In this document: positions 23,178-23,684 of the stretch, piece after piece | Layout of the letters: the number at the start of each line of letters is the position of its first letter | How positions within the stretch are numbered: position 1 is the first letter of the stretch | From: Methanobacteriota archaeon | GTDB lineage: Archaea > Halobacteriota > Methanomicrobia > Methanomicrobiales > Methanomicrobiaceae | NCBI GenBank assembly: GCA_023396365.1 | Contig: JAEWWL010000079.1 | Location: forward strand, 1-23,684 | Length of the DNA: 23,684 bases | Direction of reading: 5' to 3' | Made by a program: the position numbers and the translations under genes | The notes under the pieces: model-generated | What the model was told of the DNA's origin: nothing | What the model saw: only the letters and a program-made list of their open reading frames with translations | Databases searched by the model: none

Positions 23178-23343
23178 CGATGATGATAGACACGACGTTG
23201 ATAAAATTACTTTCAGTATTCGGTTAACTCCTGCTGAAAATAATCTTCTAATGAAACGAGCACTCGCCGAACGTAGAAAAAGAAGCTCCATGGCTGTCAA
23301 ATTGATTTTAGATAGTCTTGGATCAGAATCAGTTACAGATTAA
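23173..23343 (+). CDS. Small ribbon-helix-helix protein (CopG-like)
   Basis: A 56-aa protein (62 aa if started at ATG 23155). After an Asp-rich start (MNDDDRHDVDK) it shows the RHH pattern: strand KITFSIRLTP, helix AENNLLMKRALAERRKR, helix SSMAVKLILDSLG. I favour ATG 23173 because the likely TATA (TTTTTAATAC, near 23138) would place the transcript start around 23165. It is first gene of the rightward operon, divergent from the other RHH gene, with the shared operator region between. It is probably a transcription regulator of this operon. Confidence 0.72.
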   Translation: MNDDDRHDVDKITFSIRLTPAENNLLMKRALAERRKRSSMAVKLILDSLGSESVTD

Positions 23344-23355
23344 GAAGGTGAAAAA

Positions 23356-23475
23356 ATGAATGAACCAAGCAAAGCCAGCCCCGTAGTGGAATCCGCCAAG
23401 ATAACAACACAGGGAACTGGCAATAAGAAAGTTGTTTTTAAGAACATAAAAGACAGTCGGAGGGAGCCAGTATGA
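23356..23475 (+). CDS. 39-aa hypothetical peptide
   Basis: A short ORF from ATG 23356 to TGA 23473-23475, preceded by AAGGTGA at good spacing. It begins MNEPSKASPVVESAK and ends KNIKDSRREPV; it is basic and has no membrane segment. It lies 12 nt after the RHH stop, and its stop overlaps the next ATG (ATGA), so it behaves like a real operon member. No family recognised. Confidence 0.55.
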   Translation: MNEPSKASPVVESAKITTQGTGNKKVVFKNIKDSRREPV

Positions 23476-23684
23476 GTTCCCTTACAGAACGTGCTATTGA
23501 ATACCGGCCCTCAAATGAGGATACATTACGAGGCATGGTTTCATCAGACGCTAACAAAGAAGAACTCGGTGAATTTCCGGTTTATCTTTTATCCAGCGTT
23601 ATCAAAGGACTGACAACAAAACACGGCAACCACCTCGTAGATATTCAGATTCATCGTGCTAAATCCAACCAGTATCGAGTGACA
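23472..23684 (+). CDS. Hypothetical protein, 3' end cut by the window
   Basis: An open frame from ATG 23472 to the window end (71 codons, no stop). GGAGGG (23459-23464) precedes the ATG by 7 nt and the ATG overlaps the previous stop. It begins MSSLTERAIEYRPSNEDTLR, then GEFPVYLLSSVIKGLTTK. I do not recognise it. Its position after a CopG-like RHH gene suggests an accessory or plasmid/virus-derived operon. Confidence 0.65.
   Translation, partial: MSSLTERAIEYRPSNEDTLRGMVSSDANKEELGEFPVYLLSSVIKGLTTKHGNHLVDIQIHRAKSNQYRVT

Overview
The window comes from a methanogenic euryarchaeon, most likely an AT-rich member of the Methanomicrobiales. This rests on archaeal LeuRS, aIF1, an archaeal PIN-KH-ATPase, a PAC2 proteasome-chaperone homologue, DUF473/DUF5611-type and HVO_0476-type proteins, an archaeal TadA/TadC-like pilus cluster and cobyric acid synthase. 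Gene starts mix Shine-Dalgarno-led ATG/GTG/TTG codons with apparently leaderless transcripts, and T-runs close most transcription units. The species is inferred, not proven.

Left part (1-8 kb): a tRNA-Arg(TCT), then a two-gene minus-strand unit (PAC2 chaperone plus DUF473 protein), a small DUF5611-like gene on the plus strand, and a tightly packed minus-strand operon read in the order A24 prepilin peptidase, hisI, PIN-KH-ATPase, leuS. Divergent from it (8.0-13.8 kb) is a type IV pilus/Tad-like assembly operon: a 206-aa protein with a C-terminal Ig-like domain, a 1050-aa secretion ATPase with a roughly 440-residue low-complexity N-terminus, and two T2SS-F membrane platform proteins. The prepilin peptidase on the other side of the shared promoter region probably serves this machine. 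No pilin gene is visible.

Middle part (13.9-21.0 kb): single housekeeping or conserved genes. These are aIF1, cobyric acid synthase, two overlapping cysteine-rich genes (one YkgJ-like), a sugar-nucleotidyltransferase with a left-handed beta-helix, a CBS-ParB fold protein, an Hsp20, a membrane-anchored FKBP-like protein and an HVO_0476-type zinc-finger protein.

Right part (21.2-23.7 kb) looks accessory. A GC-rich patch carries a doubtful, possibly frameshifted ORF and is followed by a perfect 15-bp inverted repeat. Next comes a minus-strand three-gene operon, ribbon-helix-helix (RHH) regulator, DUF6978-like, DUF1828/DUF1829-like. It is transcribed divergently from a second operon (another RHH protein, a 39-aa peptide and a gene cut by the window end). 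The intergenic region between the two RHH genes carries two families of short repeated motifs that look like operators. This self-regulated-looking cassette is the best candidate here for an undescribed system, possibly toxin-antitoxin or defence-like, but its function cannot be read from the sequence.
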